A DNA stretch of 64,000 bases, taken from positions 19,942,548 to 20,006,547 of the forward strand of contig NC_069135.1 in assembly GCF_026914265.1 (NCBI RefSeq), in the 5' to 3' direction. Shown here piece by piece: positions 1-11,399 of this stretch. Made by a program: the position numbers and the translations under genes. Every line of letters starts with the position of its first letter. Position 1 is the first letter of the stretch. The notes under the pieces are model-generated. The model worked only from the letters and a program-made list of their open reading frames with translations. It was not told the DNA's origin and ran no database searches. The DNA is from Mya arenaria (Eukaryota > Mollusca > Bivalvia > Myida > Myidae).

Positions 1-210
1 AATCTGCTTCGTTTGCCTCCCTTTGATTTTTTTTTTTAATGTAAGAGACAAGTTTGCATTGCACGGTGTGTGGACTTGATCTCAAAATAAATGTTGAAAC
101 TCTATACAAGTAAGCCAAAAAAGCGTGTCACTAGGAGTTAAATTTATAGGTAATCTCAAGTGTTAAGATATTTGAGAGGCCGTGAAACAGTAATTGTTCA
201 TGTATGCAAG
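1..210. other. Left edge of duplicated unit; no gene
   Basis: Non-coding. Bases 1-50 resemble 46,945-47,000 and 14,925-14,970. From about base 50 the sequence closely matches 24,613 onward, so the tandem-duplication breakpoint lies near base 50. The motif around 97-116 (ending CAAGTAAGCC) recurs near 15,010, 24,657 and 47,028 and marks the start of each paralogous unit. Confidence 0.7.
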
Positions 211-712
211 AGCAACCTAATGTGCACTTCGGCATTCTGGAACGTGCACAACGGTATACAAGTTCGGGCACAACGGCATTTCGGTACGTGCACTAGGGCA
301 TTAAATAACGTGCACAACGGCATTCTGGTACGTGCACTAGGGCATTTAAGAACGTGCACAAAGGCATTCGGGTACATTCACAACTGCATTTCGGTACGTG
401 CACAACGGAATTCAAGTTCAGACACAACGGCATTTCGGTACGTGCACTAGGGCATAAAAGAACGTGCACAACGGCATTCGGGTACGTGCACAACGACATT
501 CAAATTCGGGCACAACGGCATTTCGGTACGTGCATTAGGGTATTTAAGTTCGGGCATAACGGCATTCTGGTACGTGCACAACGACATTCAAATTCGGGCA
601 CAACGGCATTTCGGTACGTGCACTAGGGCATTTAAGAACGTGCACAGCGGCATTCGGGTACATGTAGAACTGCATTGAAGTACGTGCACTCAGCCAATCA
701 GATACGTGCGCA
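211..712. repeat. 22-bp minisatellite array, copy 1
   Basis: About 22 units of a 22-bp monomer whose commonest form reads like ACGTGCACAACGGCATTCGG plus two bases. Variant monomers (ACTAGGGCATTTAAGA, TCGGGCACAACGGCATTTCG) alternate and give a loose higher-order pattern. The open reading frames here exist only because the monomer lacks stop codons. The same family recurs at 15.1-16.5 kb and 24.8-25.9 kb. Confidence 0.93.
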
Positions 713-1776
713 GTCTTAATTTGAATGCAACCGGTCTTAGAATTTAACCTACATTTACCGCCAATGAAATTGCAGATTGGCAATCATTAAGTACTAGACT
801 TAATCATTAAGATTTTCAACTTTTGCGGATGTCAGAAATTGCGTTGACAATGTGTCAGCCAATGAGGTTGTTTTCTAAGTCAGTTAGATTACCTGAATTA
901 ACCTCAATAATTGAGATGAGGTCCTTCGCTACGTTCAATCCACCCATTCTTAATCATTAACATGTTAATTCATTTCATTTAACTATTACATTGAAAGGAA
1001 TTAAAATGCCACACTTACTCGCTCCATAACAACACGTACACATGGCGTTCCGCAACCTATCGAATAAAGAATAAGAGAAAGAGTTCACGATGCAATGATT
1101 CCGAAAGTACCAAATTAAAAATAAATGAACCGTAAACAATGTTAATACTTGTAAGTTCGATGTCAAACCGATTAAATAGAAGGATTGTCGCGTTTGATCT
1201 TCAACCTACCATATACACATATTGGTGTCACGTTTGTTCCAGTGCAGATAGCGGATTTATGTATCACTAGCGGACTCGGGCGAGGACACACACGACCCCA
1301 CCACCCAGCTGAGCCAAGTGAAGTTTTGGTATCATACTCAGAATTGTAGAGGAGTTATGCATAAATTAAGACCAAACACAACATTAAGTGGTCCCGCTCT
1401 AATGTCAAATCCAGGATCCACTCGTGTAAATCCCTTGATTTACACCGAGGCCACAGTTAATAAAGAGTTTGTTTGGCTTTAACCGACCGACTAATAAAAC
1501 CCCCAACCCGTAAATTTGTTTAGCCTTAAAACATATTTTCGTTTTCACTACAAATTTAAGAACGACCAAAATGAAAAAAATCTACACTCTTAAAATCTTG
1601 GTAGGAAAACCAACAATTCATGAATTGTGTCCTGTATCATCTTGTGTATATACAATAATTAATATATTTCTATTTCATATAGCTCATCTCATTCAGTAAA
1701 AAATACATCTTATTTAACAAAACAAACACAAAAACGAGTTTCAGAGTGTGTTTTTGTCGCGCGCGAGCACGCGCTC

Positions 1777-1779
1777 ACG

Positions 1780-1811
<32 letters not shown>

Positions 1812-1881
1812 TGTGTGTGTGTGTGTGTGCATGTACGTGCGTGCGTGCGTGCATGTGTGTTTGTGTGTGTGTGTGTTTACA
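1777..1881. repeat. (GT)n microsatellite with GTGC interruptions
   Basis: An impure GT dinucleotide run preceded by a short CG-rich alternating purine-pyrimidine tract. The counterpart in the second unit is at 27,196-27,340 and differs in length and interruptions. Confidence 0.95.
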
Positions 1882-2621
1882 AGTATCATATTTTGGTAAC
1901 TTTATATTGTAAAAATACAATCATTGAAGCTTTAAGATCCGATTTATACTTGCAAAAATAATCAAACAAGTAGCAAACATGTAAGAATGTTTTCCTTAAC
2001 TAGGAATTGTCGTTCGATGACAAATAAGTGAAAAGACACTAAGATAATTGTTCATATACCAAGGTATGACTGTTTAATGTACTTATTGATAATAATAATA
2101 TAAATAAATAACAACAGATACATACTAAACTTTCGTAAAACAAAAAAGAAAGAAAGATACAATGAAAACAAATAAGTGACCTGCATATTACAAATATGAA
2201 CAACATTTGATTGGTTTGTAAAATATTCAAATTTTAAAGAGCACTGAAGCTTTTCAAGAAAACTATATGTTAAATTAATACGATAAACTATATGTTTTTA
2301 ATTGAAAAATTGAGCCTCAAGTAAGTGATTTGGTTTAATGAAATGCGTGTCATGTATAATAATTTTCGCGATATTGGAGTCTGTAATCAGTAAGAATATA
2401 TCAGTTAAATAATGCTTCCTCGCATAAGATCATCATAACACAGGACAATTAAGATATAACTATAAAGCCTCAGATATTGTTTATGTCAATCTGGTGTCCT
2501 TTTGTAGTTAACTTTTACCTGGGACTTATACCAACTCCTAGCTTTAAAGAAGTTATGTATTTATATAAATATCCTTAATTGAATGTTCTGTAAACAGGGG
2601 GATACCGAGGATTTAGCGTTA

Positions 2622-2690
2622 AAGGGGACGCACTTCGAGATCGCAAGATCACGTGCGCCCCTCTCCCAGGAACCGAGAGGAACGCTTCGT
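2622..2690 (+). other. GC-rich potential stem-loop
   Basis: GGGGACGCAC pairs with GTGCGCCCC (one bulged A) around an inner GATC-GCAA-GATC hairpin with a GNRA-type loop. A second hairpin follows, CCTCTC with GAGAGG. The block is unusually GC-rich for its surroundings. The same structure is present at about 28,090-28,155. The older copy near 48,740 has lost the pairing. I do not recognise a known RNA family. Confidence 0.4.
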
Positions 2691-3370
2691 ACGTGGTGTG
2701 GTTGGGTTTGGGAAACATTTTCCCCAGGCCCTTCCCTCATATAAAGCTGATTTTAGTCTGAAGTTTTTTTAACCTGGTGTAAATTAGGACTAGATTGTTT
2801 TTCCAAATTAACAAGAAATCTTCACTTCAACCGCTTTTGGATTCGTAGTGTAAACATTAAATTTTATGTGAATATTCACGTTAAGATCATCTTTATCAAA
2901 TGAAATTTCAGGATATCGAACAGACTACCCAAGCTAAGTTTAATGTGCGAGCGTTGCCAAAGGGATAGGGTCATCGAAATTGCAAGAACCATTTTTGAGA
3001 GTATATACATCCTTTTTTCCGTCACAACAAATCATTTGCTGCCACAGTTATATTCTATGCTTAACCTCCGGGAGCACATACTCACTACAACGTATGCTGG
3101 TTGCCGACACACAACTTGCTAAGTCTAGTTTAGTGCCGCCAGCGTAAATCGGTGAACGCGTGTTGGAGAATGAACGACGAGAAGCCAACTATATAGCGGC
3201 CAAAATCGGTGTCACTGTTGCTATTAGTACAATGCTATTAAGCACATTCACTTATTTTCAATATGACCGACGTAAGCTGAGTCGTGTACCTGACCTGCTC
3301 TGATGTACACCAATATATTAATGTGGGTCCTACAACATTAACTATCCTATCTGAAAAATATTACCCTAAT

Positions 3371-4864
3371 ATTACAGCATAGCCACCCTTTGGAACCATT
3401 ATCGTGTCCTTCATTGGTGGTATTTGTGTTTCTAGTCCTGGTATAGTATTTACATTCCATGAGGTGTTGTTCCAATATGTCCATTGCAGTACGAACCATT
3501 ACAAGAAATATCTCCATTCTCTTCACTATACATGCCAGTTATTTGGTCCTTATCTCCAATACTAACTGCATATGTACACACACATATTTTAGCGGTTCCG
3601 CAATCATGGTTGTCACACAAAGTGTATAATTCACGCGGTTGAGTAAGAGCAGATACTGGCGACAACATCATGGATCTTCCATTAACGGAAGCATATCTGT
3701 ACCCTGATCCACCGGGAAATACAAAGTTAAAGTACATTTCCTCAATGTTTTGTTGGTTGGCACCAAACGCTGGCATACTCGATGGAAACTTTATATCATT
3801 AAAAGATACACAGTCGACATTTGGTTCACCAGGATACACTTAAATGGACAACTTACAACAACACACCTGTCGCTCGAGGTACACGCCCGATTTGATGTCA
3901 ATGATTTAGAAGTATCCGATTCGTTATACTGCAAAATGGTGTAAGCAGAGTGGTCCACCTCGGCTTCAAGAGTCTTCGCTCTAATCCAGTAGATACCGAC
4001 ACTTTGGTCTGCTACCATTTCAATATTGCACCTCTCTCCATTGTGTAATATTATCGACTCAGCAATTATCGGTTCTATGTCGAACCGTCGTTAGCCACTG
4101 TTTTAAGACTATGTCCGTCGATAGAGAATCTAAATGGAAAAGCACTACCTTCGCCAATAATTCGGAAGCGATATTTTCCCACGGCTGCGACCTTAAATGA
4201 TAGCAGCGGAGCTCCTGTGTGTAGGCTGTTTTCATTGACATATCTTCCTCGACCGTTTATAAGCCCTGCATGCCGTTTCATTTTGTGAACGATGTGCCGT
4301 CGATTACCGGTACCTCAAATGGCGCCTCTAATGGTTTGTTATCACAAAACATATTCTTTTGAAGCTGTAGATGGTTCATTGTTGTATTGATATCAAGACG
4401 ACGTGCTCCTCAGACGCATTTTGAGTTCTTTCTCTGACAATAAGAGCGCCGTTCAACCCCAACATTTGAAGTATCCTAATGCGATTGTGGAAAAAGAATG
4501 TGCCTGCACTAGAGACCCCGAATTCGTAAGTGAAGGATTGTCCGGGAATTATTGGTTATTGGGTCACTTAAGCTGCACCATCCATCCATCCACGGGGATC
4601 CAATCTAATGAATTCCATGCCAATGAATGGCAATTGCATCACTGTACAGGTTATTTGTCACATGAACTTTCAAAGTTTGTCCTTCGTATACGTTTAAAGT
4701 GGGGCCAGGCATTTGACCATTTATGGTTATTATCATTCTCGGTACTGCGTAGCCATCTGCGGTTATGATACCGTGAGTAGAAGTTGGCAAAGCGGATGGG
4801 TCGGAGGCATTAACATCGTACCTGTATAGCATCCCGTCATGAAGATAAACCAGTTTGTTGTCGT
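3371..4864 (-). pseudogene. Laccase (multicopper oxidase) pseudogene, copy 1
   Basis: Laccases oxidise phenols using four copper ions held by His-rich motifs. Read on the minus strand, recognisable pieces come in family order: the N-terminal cupredoxin with VPRMIITINGQMPGP and the copper motif HWHG; the GALIVRE segment; the second cupredoxin (KYRFRIIGEG, FRFSIDGHSLK, YWIRAKTLEAEVDHS); and part of the third (FNDIKFPS, CGTAKICVCTYA, NTIPGLETQ, PKGGYAV). It is broken: two in-frame stops follow the PWMDG region, the usual HSH motif reads HNR, there are frameshifts near 4,085 and 3,450, the HPxHLHGH segment is missing after CVCTYA, and everything after PKGGYAV (HCH motif and C terminus) is absent. 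The 5' end is also cut at about 4,864. No introns are seen in the retained part. The 32-bp array lies upstream of its 5' end. Confidence 0.88.
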
Positions 4865-5078
4865 TTTATCTAAAGAATATGCATTGTCAGAATAAAATGT
4901 ATAAAACGGTATTAAAAGTGGATTTTCTTATTTCAAAATAGTTCTTGCAAAATGCAAACAACATATTTCGTCGATAATAATATATATAATAAATATAATA
5001 TTGAATGATTCTTTTTCTTTTTCTTTTGAATAACGATTTGAAATTATTATTTCACAATTTTATGGAAACTGATGTAAA

Positions 5079-6690
5079 ATGCCCTCTTTAAACAGACACG
5101 TTGTATTCGCAAAGATATTCCATACCGTGTCTTGTATTCGCATGTACATTCCACAACGTGTCATTGTATTCGCATGGATATTCCCTACGGTGTCATTGTA
5201 TTCGCATGAACATTCAATACCATGTCATTGTATTCCCATGAACAATTCATACCGCGTCATTGAATTCGCATGAATATTGAATACGGTGTCATTGTATTCG
5301 CATGAACATTCAATACCGTGTCAATATATTCGCATGAACATTTCACACCGCGTCATTGTATTCCCATGAGCAATTCATAACGCGTCATTGTATAAGCATG
5401 CATATTCAATACCGTGTCATTGTATTCGCATGTATATTCCATACCGTGTCTTGTATTCGCATGAACATTCCACACCGCGTCATTGTATTCCCATGAACAT
5501 TTCACACCGCGTCATTGTATTCCCATGAGCAATTCATAACGCGTCATTGTATTCCCATGAGCAATTCATAACGCGTCATTGTATTCCCATGAACATTTCA
5601 CACCGCGTCATTGTATTCCCATGAGCAATTCATAACGCGTCATTGTATAAGCATGCATATTCAATACCGTGTCATTGTATTCGTATGAATATTCAATACC
5701 GTGTCATTGTATTCGCATGTATATTCCATACCGTGTCTTGTATTCGCATGAACATTCCACACCGTGTCAGTATATTCGCATGGACATTCCATACCGCGTC
5801 ATTGTACTCGCATGGACATTCCATACCGCGTATTATTGCATACGCATGAACATGAAATACCGTGTCTTTGCATTCGCACTGACACTCAATACCGTGTTAT
5901 TGTATTTGCATGAACATTCCATACCGCGTCATTGTTTTCGCATGAACATTACATACCGTGTCATTGTATTCGCATGAACATTCCATACCGTGTCATTGTA
6001 TTCGCATGAACATTCCATACCCTGACATTGTACTCACATTGACATTCCATACCCTGACATTGTACTCACATGAACATTCCATACTCTGACATTTTAGTCA
6101 CATGAACATTCCATACCCTGACATTGTACTCACATGGACATTCCATACCCTGACATTTTAATCACATGAACATTCCATACCCTGACATTGTACTCACATG
6201 AATTTTCCAAACCCTGACATTTTTCTCACATTGACATTCCATACCCTGACATTTTACTCACATGAACATTCCACACCCTGACATTTTACTCACATAAACA
6301 TTCCACACCCTGACATTGTACTGACATGGACATTCCATACCCTGACATTTAACTCACATGAACATTCCATACCCTGACATTGTACTCACATGGACATTCC
6401 ATACCCTGACATTGTACTCACATGGACATTCCACACCCTGGCATTTTACTCACATGAACATTCCATACACTGACATTGTACTCACATGGATTTTCCATAC
6501 CCTGACATTTTACTCACATGAACATTCCATACCCTGATATTGTACTCACATGGACATTCCATACCCTGACATTGTACTCACATGGACATTCCATACCCTG
6601 TCATTGTACTCACATTGACAGTCCATACCCTGACATTGTACTCACATGGACATTCCATACCGCGTCATTGTATTCGCATGGATATTTCAA
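5079..6690. repeat. 32-bp minisatellite array, copy 1
   Basis: About 50 units of a 32-bp monomer. The first 29 or so are of a type with ATTCGCATGAACATTCCATA and CCGTGTC. From about 6,016 to 6,660 a second type takes over (ACTCACATG, CCCTGACATT). The second type is absent from the duplicate array at 30.2-31.9 kb, so it probably expanded after the block duplication. Predicted peptides here are repeat translations only. Confidence 0.94.
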
Positions 6691-6698
6691 TCTTAATA

Positions 6699-7139
6699 AA
6701 CTTAAAAAAATCAATCGATTGGTAAACAGTTGCTTTCAGTGTGTGTATACCACGTTATATATGTTACGTCGTAAGGCAACATTTTGCTTCGATTGAGGAC
6801 TTTAAACGAAGATAACTTCACTATTTCTTCACCATTTTAAATGGAATATAGCACAGTCTACGCTTACAGAGCCCCACCTTCGGTCTTTTACCAGAGTTTG
6901 ATTAAGATTTTCTTAAAAAACTTAGACAAACCTTTTCACAATACAGCCGATAATTAAACGAAGGCGGGGCTCTTTAAGCGGCATAGACTACCCTTTGTTT
7001 CATTTAAATTGGTGTAGCAATACAAAGTTATCTTTATTTTGACAAAATGTTGCCTTCCTACTTTACATATATGACGTAATTTACCACGTGGTATACACAC
7101 ACTGAAAGCGACTGTTTATCGATTGAATTTTGTTTAAGT
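6699..7139. mobile_element. Foldback (long inverted repeat) element
   Basis: Two arms of about 210 bp each are near-complements around a short loop near 6,915. The left arm contains AATCGATTGGTAAACAGT and GTGTGTATACCACG; the right arm holds their complements near 7,085-7,130. No coding capacity. Related arms lie at 24,110-24,220 and 40,026-40,140 with 41,617-41,850. The equivalent position of the second block (31,855) lacks this copy. Confidence 0.8.
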
Positions 7140-7396
7140 AAAATATCCTTATGTTTATTTTTACAGTCATTTACTCATTTCAATACATGCTCGAACAGAT
7201 TTGGTGATGAACAAATAAGAAAATATAACACCGAGGCCAACGATTGAAACTTTTACACATACTTACTTGATTTCTTGCATTACACAATTAATATTTGGCA
7301 AACTATTTTACAAACAGTCACAATTTGTCTGTGAAACTCTTTTTTTGACACATCAATATAAATGGAGGGTAAAAACAAAATAACAGTTGTAAAAAC

Positions 7397-8246
7397 CATG
7401 GTTGTAGATAACTGCCGTAGAATAACCTGTTAACGTTCGCGAATTGTTTCTTGTTAGCGACTTTATTGTCGCGATAATTATCTAGCTATCTAGTAAAAAC
7501 AGGATAGAAAGTGCCCAGAACTGCCGCCAATTATCTTTTCAGCTGTACAACACTAACAGGTTAACAAGTTATGGTTTGCAAATTCCATTTAATAATTAAC
7601 ATACTAACTGGTTAACGTAATAAGATTCGTGTTACCACTTCGCTATAAATGCATTCCAGATTAATAAATACATTAACTATATACACTATTAATATTTTTA
7701 ATAAGTTTTAGTGAGACAATGAGAATATTTACTCGAAAAGTGTCAACCCTAAATGGCCCTGATGAATAACACAGGAAATTGGCCACTATTGTGACATCAG
7801 TGCAATTTGCAGGAGATACACAGCAGGGGATTGTTATGCCAAACATTACTTCTATAAGTGACTCCCCACCCAAAAGAAATTGAGTATAGTACAGAACCTC
7901 TGTGTATTGATCTTAATCTAATTGCCTAATTGTCTTATAAGATCTCCGATCTGAGTATCCTGCTGTGCAGTTCTTGGGATTTTTATTTTAGAAATGGACC
8001 CTAAATGACCCTGAGCCAATTAACGAATAAACAGGAAATTGGCCCCTACTGTGACACCAGTGCAATTAGCAGAAAGTGCACAGCAGGGGATTGTAATGCC
8101 AAACATTCCTTAAACTAGGCCTTTTAAGATATTTATCTTACCAAAAAGATAACGCGATTATTGAATAGATAGCTAATTAAGTGGTAAACACGAAACAATT
8201 TGCGAACGTTAATAGATTATCTTCCGGCAGTTATATTCCACCATAG
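7397..8246. mobile_element. TIR element with internal tandem duplication, complete copy
   Basis: About 100-bp terminal inverted repeats (7,397-7,500 and about 8,150-8,246; shared cores GTTAACGTTCGC and its complement) bound a non-coding body. Inside, a ~240-bp module occurs twice (starting near 7,745 and 7,990), each with a stem-loop of the form CCCCT..CTGTG / CACAGCAGGGG. A MITE-like non-autonomous DNA element is the likeliest reading. The copy at 31,856-32,360 lacks the left end. Confidence 0.65.
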
Positions 8247-8927
8247 GAATCATATAAACCAGTTCCACAATCTTATTTTAAGTATCACGTTTTCAAAATA
8301 AATCACCTTTTTACACTGTATAATTGAATAAGAATCATAATTAATGATAGATGGTAAAAGCACAATCTGAAGTAATCTGACAGCGGCAAAAATAAATGGA
8401 ATATGTTATGGATATGTTTACAGATAGGTTTTACAATTATCTTGTTTTTAAGACAGAATATTGGCCATATCTGGCTGAAATTCTATTGACACAGGCGTGT
8501 TGTCAAGTATGTCCGTTAAACAAAAAAGTAATGAAATCAATATTATTTTATACTATTGTATTTCGTTTATTGTCGGTGCATGCTTGTGTATGGTTTATTT
8601 CGAAACATGCCTACTTTCAAAGACTTAAGTTTAAGTTAAGATAATATTTATTTATTCGAAATTAACATATTCTACATTATTCTTACAAAAATGTTTCATT
8701 TTCCTGATATTTATTTTTTAAAAGCGAATTGCATCCTCAACGCAGTAGTGATACGTAGTAATTAAACACAAACAACTTGATTTAAAATAAAACCCAGCCA
8801 TTCCTTATTCATAAAAGGAATGTCAAGTCCATTTATTCTAAGAAAATAAGTAAATAGATAAAAAGATAAACACAAAAAAAAAATATACAAACCTTCAACC
8901 TCCAACTTAATGTTAAGTCTTTCCATT
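8247..8927. other. Non-coding spacer
   Basis: No gene seen. About the first 390 bases match 32,361-32,745. Homology to the second block stops near 8,640, where block 1 carries sequence (retroelement, second 22-bp array) that block 2 lacks. Confidence 0.6.
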
Positions 8928-9026
8928 ACTCAGTTTATACTTTACTTCACCCTAATATCTTTACTTAAATCAACAACTCAACAAAATTTTAATATATCTG
9001 TTTGGCCGATAGCGTGCACAAATGCT
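8928..9026 (-). repeat. Split direct repeat B2
   Basis: Nearly identical to 9,688-9,791; both end in the shared GGCCGATAGCGTGCACAAAT. Taken as the downstream terminal repeat of the retrotransposon. Confidence 0.75.
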
Positions 9027-9469
9027 AAGGATATTTTATTCAACAAGCACGTTTGTCAATATCAGAATATGTATCGATAATAAATCTATATATTTATGAG
9101 AGTTTCACAGTTGCATACAAATCATGAAATATGCTCCTTGACAATATGACAAAGTATGTTTAGTCCAAATTTTCATGTACACAAATCACTGATATCTTGA
9201 AAGCATATATATTCAAATGAAAGCTTATCTTATACAATAGGCCAGAGTAAAAGCCAGAGATAAAAAAATCACACAAATAGTATGGTGTATAAATGTTCTG
9301 GAAAACTGCACCCGTTTATTCTTATGAACACTTCTAATAAAAATTGTTGTAATATATCTAAGGCATCTTTTCTTAAACAATTATACTACATGTATTTATC
9401 AAAAACAGAAAACCAAAAAAAAATGTAAAGATATCAATATAACATACATTTTTCAATAAAATCAATTTT

Positions 9470-9683
9470 GAAAATTAAAGAAAACCGAAATGTCCAGACG
9501 ACTGTGCATGCTAGAACTGAATCAATTTTCGTCTCCAAAATCACGGTCTATACCGTTAATCCTTTCTATTGGATAACTCGACCCCTCATAACAAAACTCA
9601 ATCACCTATTGGTCAACTGTGGTCAAACTGACCATACAGTAAATACAATACTTTCCAGCTATACTACGAAACGCTGTAAAGTA
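9470..9683 (-). repeat. Split direct repeat A2
   Basis: Direct repeat of 13,812-14,030, sharing CTGTGCATGCTAGAACTGAA and CTATACTACGAAACGCTGTA with few differences. It directly abuts B1. Confidence 0.85.
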
Positions 9684-9687
9684 AAGA

Positions 9688-9791
9688 GTATTTCCATTAC
9701 TCAATTTATACTTTACTTCACCCTAATATCTATACTTAAATCAACAACTCAACAAATTTATCTGTTTGGCCGATAGCGTGCACAAATGCTA
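9688..9791 (-). repeat. Split direct repeat B1
   Basis: Direct repeat of 8,928-9,026, placed between the recombinase gene and A2, as expected for B1 in the A1 ... B1-A2-B2 pattern. Confidence 0.8.
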
Positions 9792-9961
9792 GAATCAAAT
9801 TTCAAAGTTAGAGCTTGAGGCTTCATATTATACGTCCTAATTAAGGCAATTTTTTTAAAGAATTTAAAGAGCCAATACAGTTTCCAATTAATAATGCCTT
9901 CATCAATATACAGTTACTGATTAAAACTTAAGGAGTGATTATTGAACAATTTACTTCAACT

Positions 9962-10916
9962 TTAAATATTTAAGCTTTTTGATACTGAAAGCCTACTTTC
10001 AACCGAATCTTTAATGTACATATCTTTAGCTACGTCTGTTTTCCACCGACCATGACGTTTCAAGCATCTAGTGTCTACACCACTATTAGCTGCTGTTGAA
10101 GCTTCACCAGCTCTCAAAGAATGCAAACCTATATTAATATCAGGATCTAATTTCTTAAACATTTCTATCACAACCTCTCTAGCTCTTGTATAACTTAAAT
10201 GCTTATCTTTTGAAATCAATTAACAGCTGTTTTTTGATCGGTTTATTGGCTTAAATAAAAAGGAATCAGACTTTGTGCTCAAATCTGCCAAATGCATGTA
10301 CTTTTCCAACATTGCAACTGGACATGCAGATGAAATGCCTCTGCTTACCAAAATTTCATTGCCATCTCTGTATTGATCAGTTTTACTTCTCGAAATGAAA
10401 ATTTTAACAAAATTATCACTAAAAGTTATATCCTTGCATTTTATATTACTTAATTCATTGAACCTCAAAAAAACAGCAAAAGCTAAGGTTATCATACACA
10501 AATTTCTTATTTCACATAAATCAACAGAATACACAACTCCGAAGTGACAATGTCCTTCCTCTTCACTGGCTCCTTAGCAGTTCTTTTAGACGATTCCAAC
10601 AAGTTCCTTACGAAACCATTGTCTGTAGGATCTTTTTCATTGATCAATGAATAGGCCCACTTTATAGCGTAAACAGCTGCAGAAACTTTGTGAAAAGAGG
10701 CATAATCATCCATCAACACCGTTAAATATATAGCGACACAAATTGGCCTTCCGGGCATCGACACAAACTTATTTGATTCACAAAAATCGCACCATTTTTA
10801 AATGCACTATGGTATTTCTTGGATGTGCTTTCACTTTTTGACATAACAATATACTTGGCCATACTTTTGGCAATATCAACATTTTTGGCACTCTGTGCCA
10901 AACCCTCCTGCTGCAT
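9962..10916 (-). pseudogene. Tyrosine recombinase of the retrotransposon, broken
   Basis: Catalyses element integration through a covalent phosphotyrosine intermediate. The catalytic-domain motifs are all readable: LRFNEL (first Arg), HSLRAG (His-x-x-Arg), HGRW (second His/Trp) and the candidate Tyr in DMYI. The upstream core-binding part (MAKYIVMSKSESTSKKYHSA, AIKWAYSLINEKDPTDNG) is also visible. Frameshifts near 10,535 and 10,765 and an in-frame TAA at about 10,220 break the reading frame. It follows RNase H on the same strand. Confidence 0.82.
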
Positions 10917-11399
10917 CTGCCTAGCTATGTTGCCCTGCAGTCCTATGCCTGAAAATACATAAATATGTCCATGAACACATCAAAATACAAAGAAAATCAT
11001 CATGTATCATCTGTAAAAATATGACAATCTTTCACCCCTAACTTCAAGGCTTCAATGCCTTATTTTCAGAGCGATCATTTGCACTTTCATTGGTGTTTGA
11101 CCAAAAAACCCATTGTTACCTTTTCCTTTAGCAATAATATTATCCTTTGGCAAAACTATGATGTCTTTTACAAGCTCTTAAAAAAACATTTCCATCAATC
11201 AACAAAGGCCAAACAGCTGCAGATTTCCAACAGGCACAATTAATGTACCGTTTGCCTTTTCGTGCATAAATTTATGAATAACTTTTGCGATAAATACTGG
11301 TGGTGGCACCCACCAATTTAAATCATTTTTCCAACTCTGAAAGCATTAATGCTAGTACAACCAGGGCACCAAAACTTTGAATTAAACTTCTTACATTGA

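Larger units (their letters stand above)
713..3369. other. Non-coding paralogous spacer (unit A)
   Basis: I see no gene. Bases 713-3,000 match 26,130-28,470 closely and 47.1-49.1 kb more distantly. The last part (2,990-3,369) matches 17,300-17,560 and 33,440-33,800, which lie just past the 3' ends of lectin genes 1 and 2. Here it ends abruptly against a laccase fragment instead of a lectin gene. A segment at about 720-940 also recurs inside intron 1 of gene 3 (55.77-55.98 kb). Confidence 0.75.

Noticed and set aside
211..712. CRISPR array
   Set aside because: Contiguous diverging 22-bp monomers without unique spacers, in a eukaryotic genome with introns.
1746..1961. Cys/Val-rich peptide from the GT repeat (also 27,089-27,403)
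   Set aside because: Dinucleotide-repeat artefact, open on both strands.
5079..6796. Reading frames in the 32-bp arrays (also 30,186-31,854)
   Set aside because: These are translations of a stop-poor repeat, open on both strands, with no domain or splice context.
7757..7778. CTGATGA followed nine bases later by GAAA, resembling a hammerhead ribozyme core
   Set aside because: The intervening bases do not form stem II, and the sister modules in this family lack CTGATGA.
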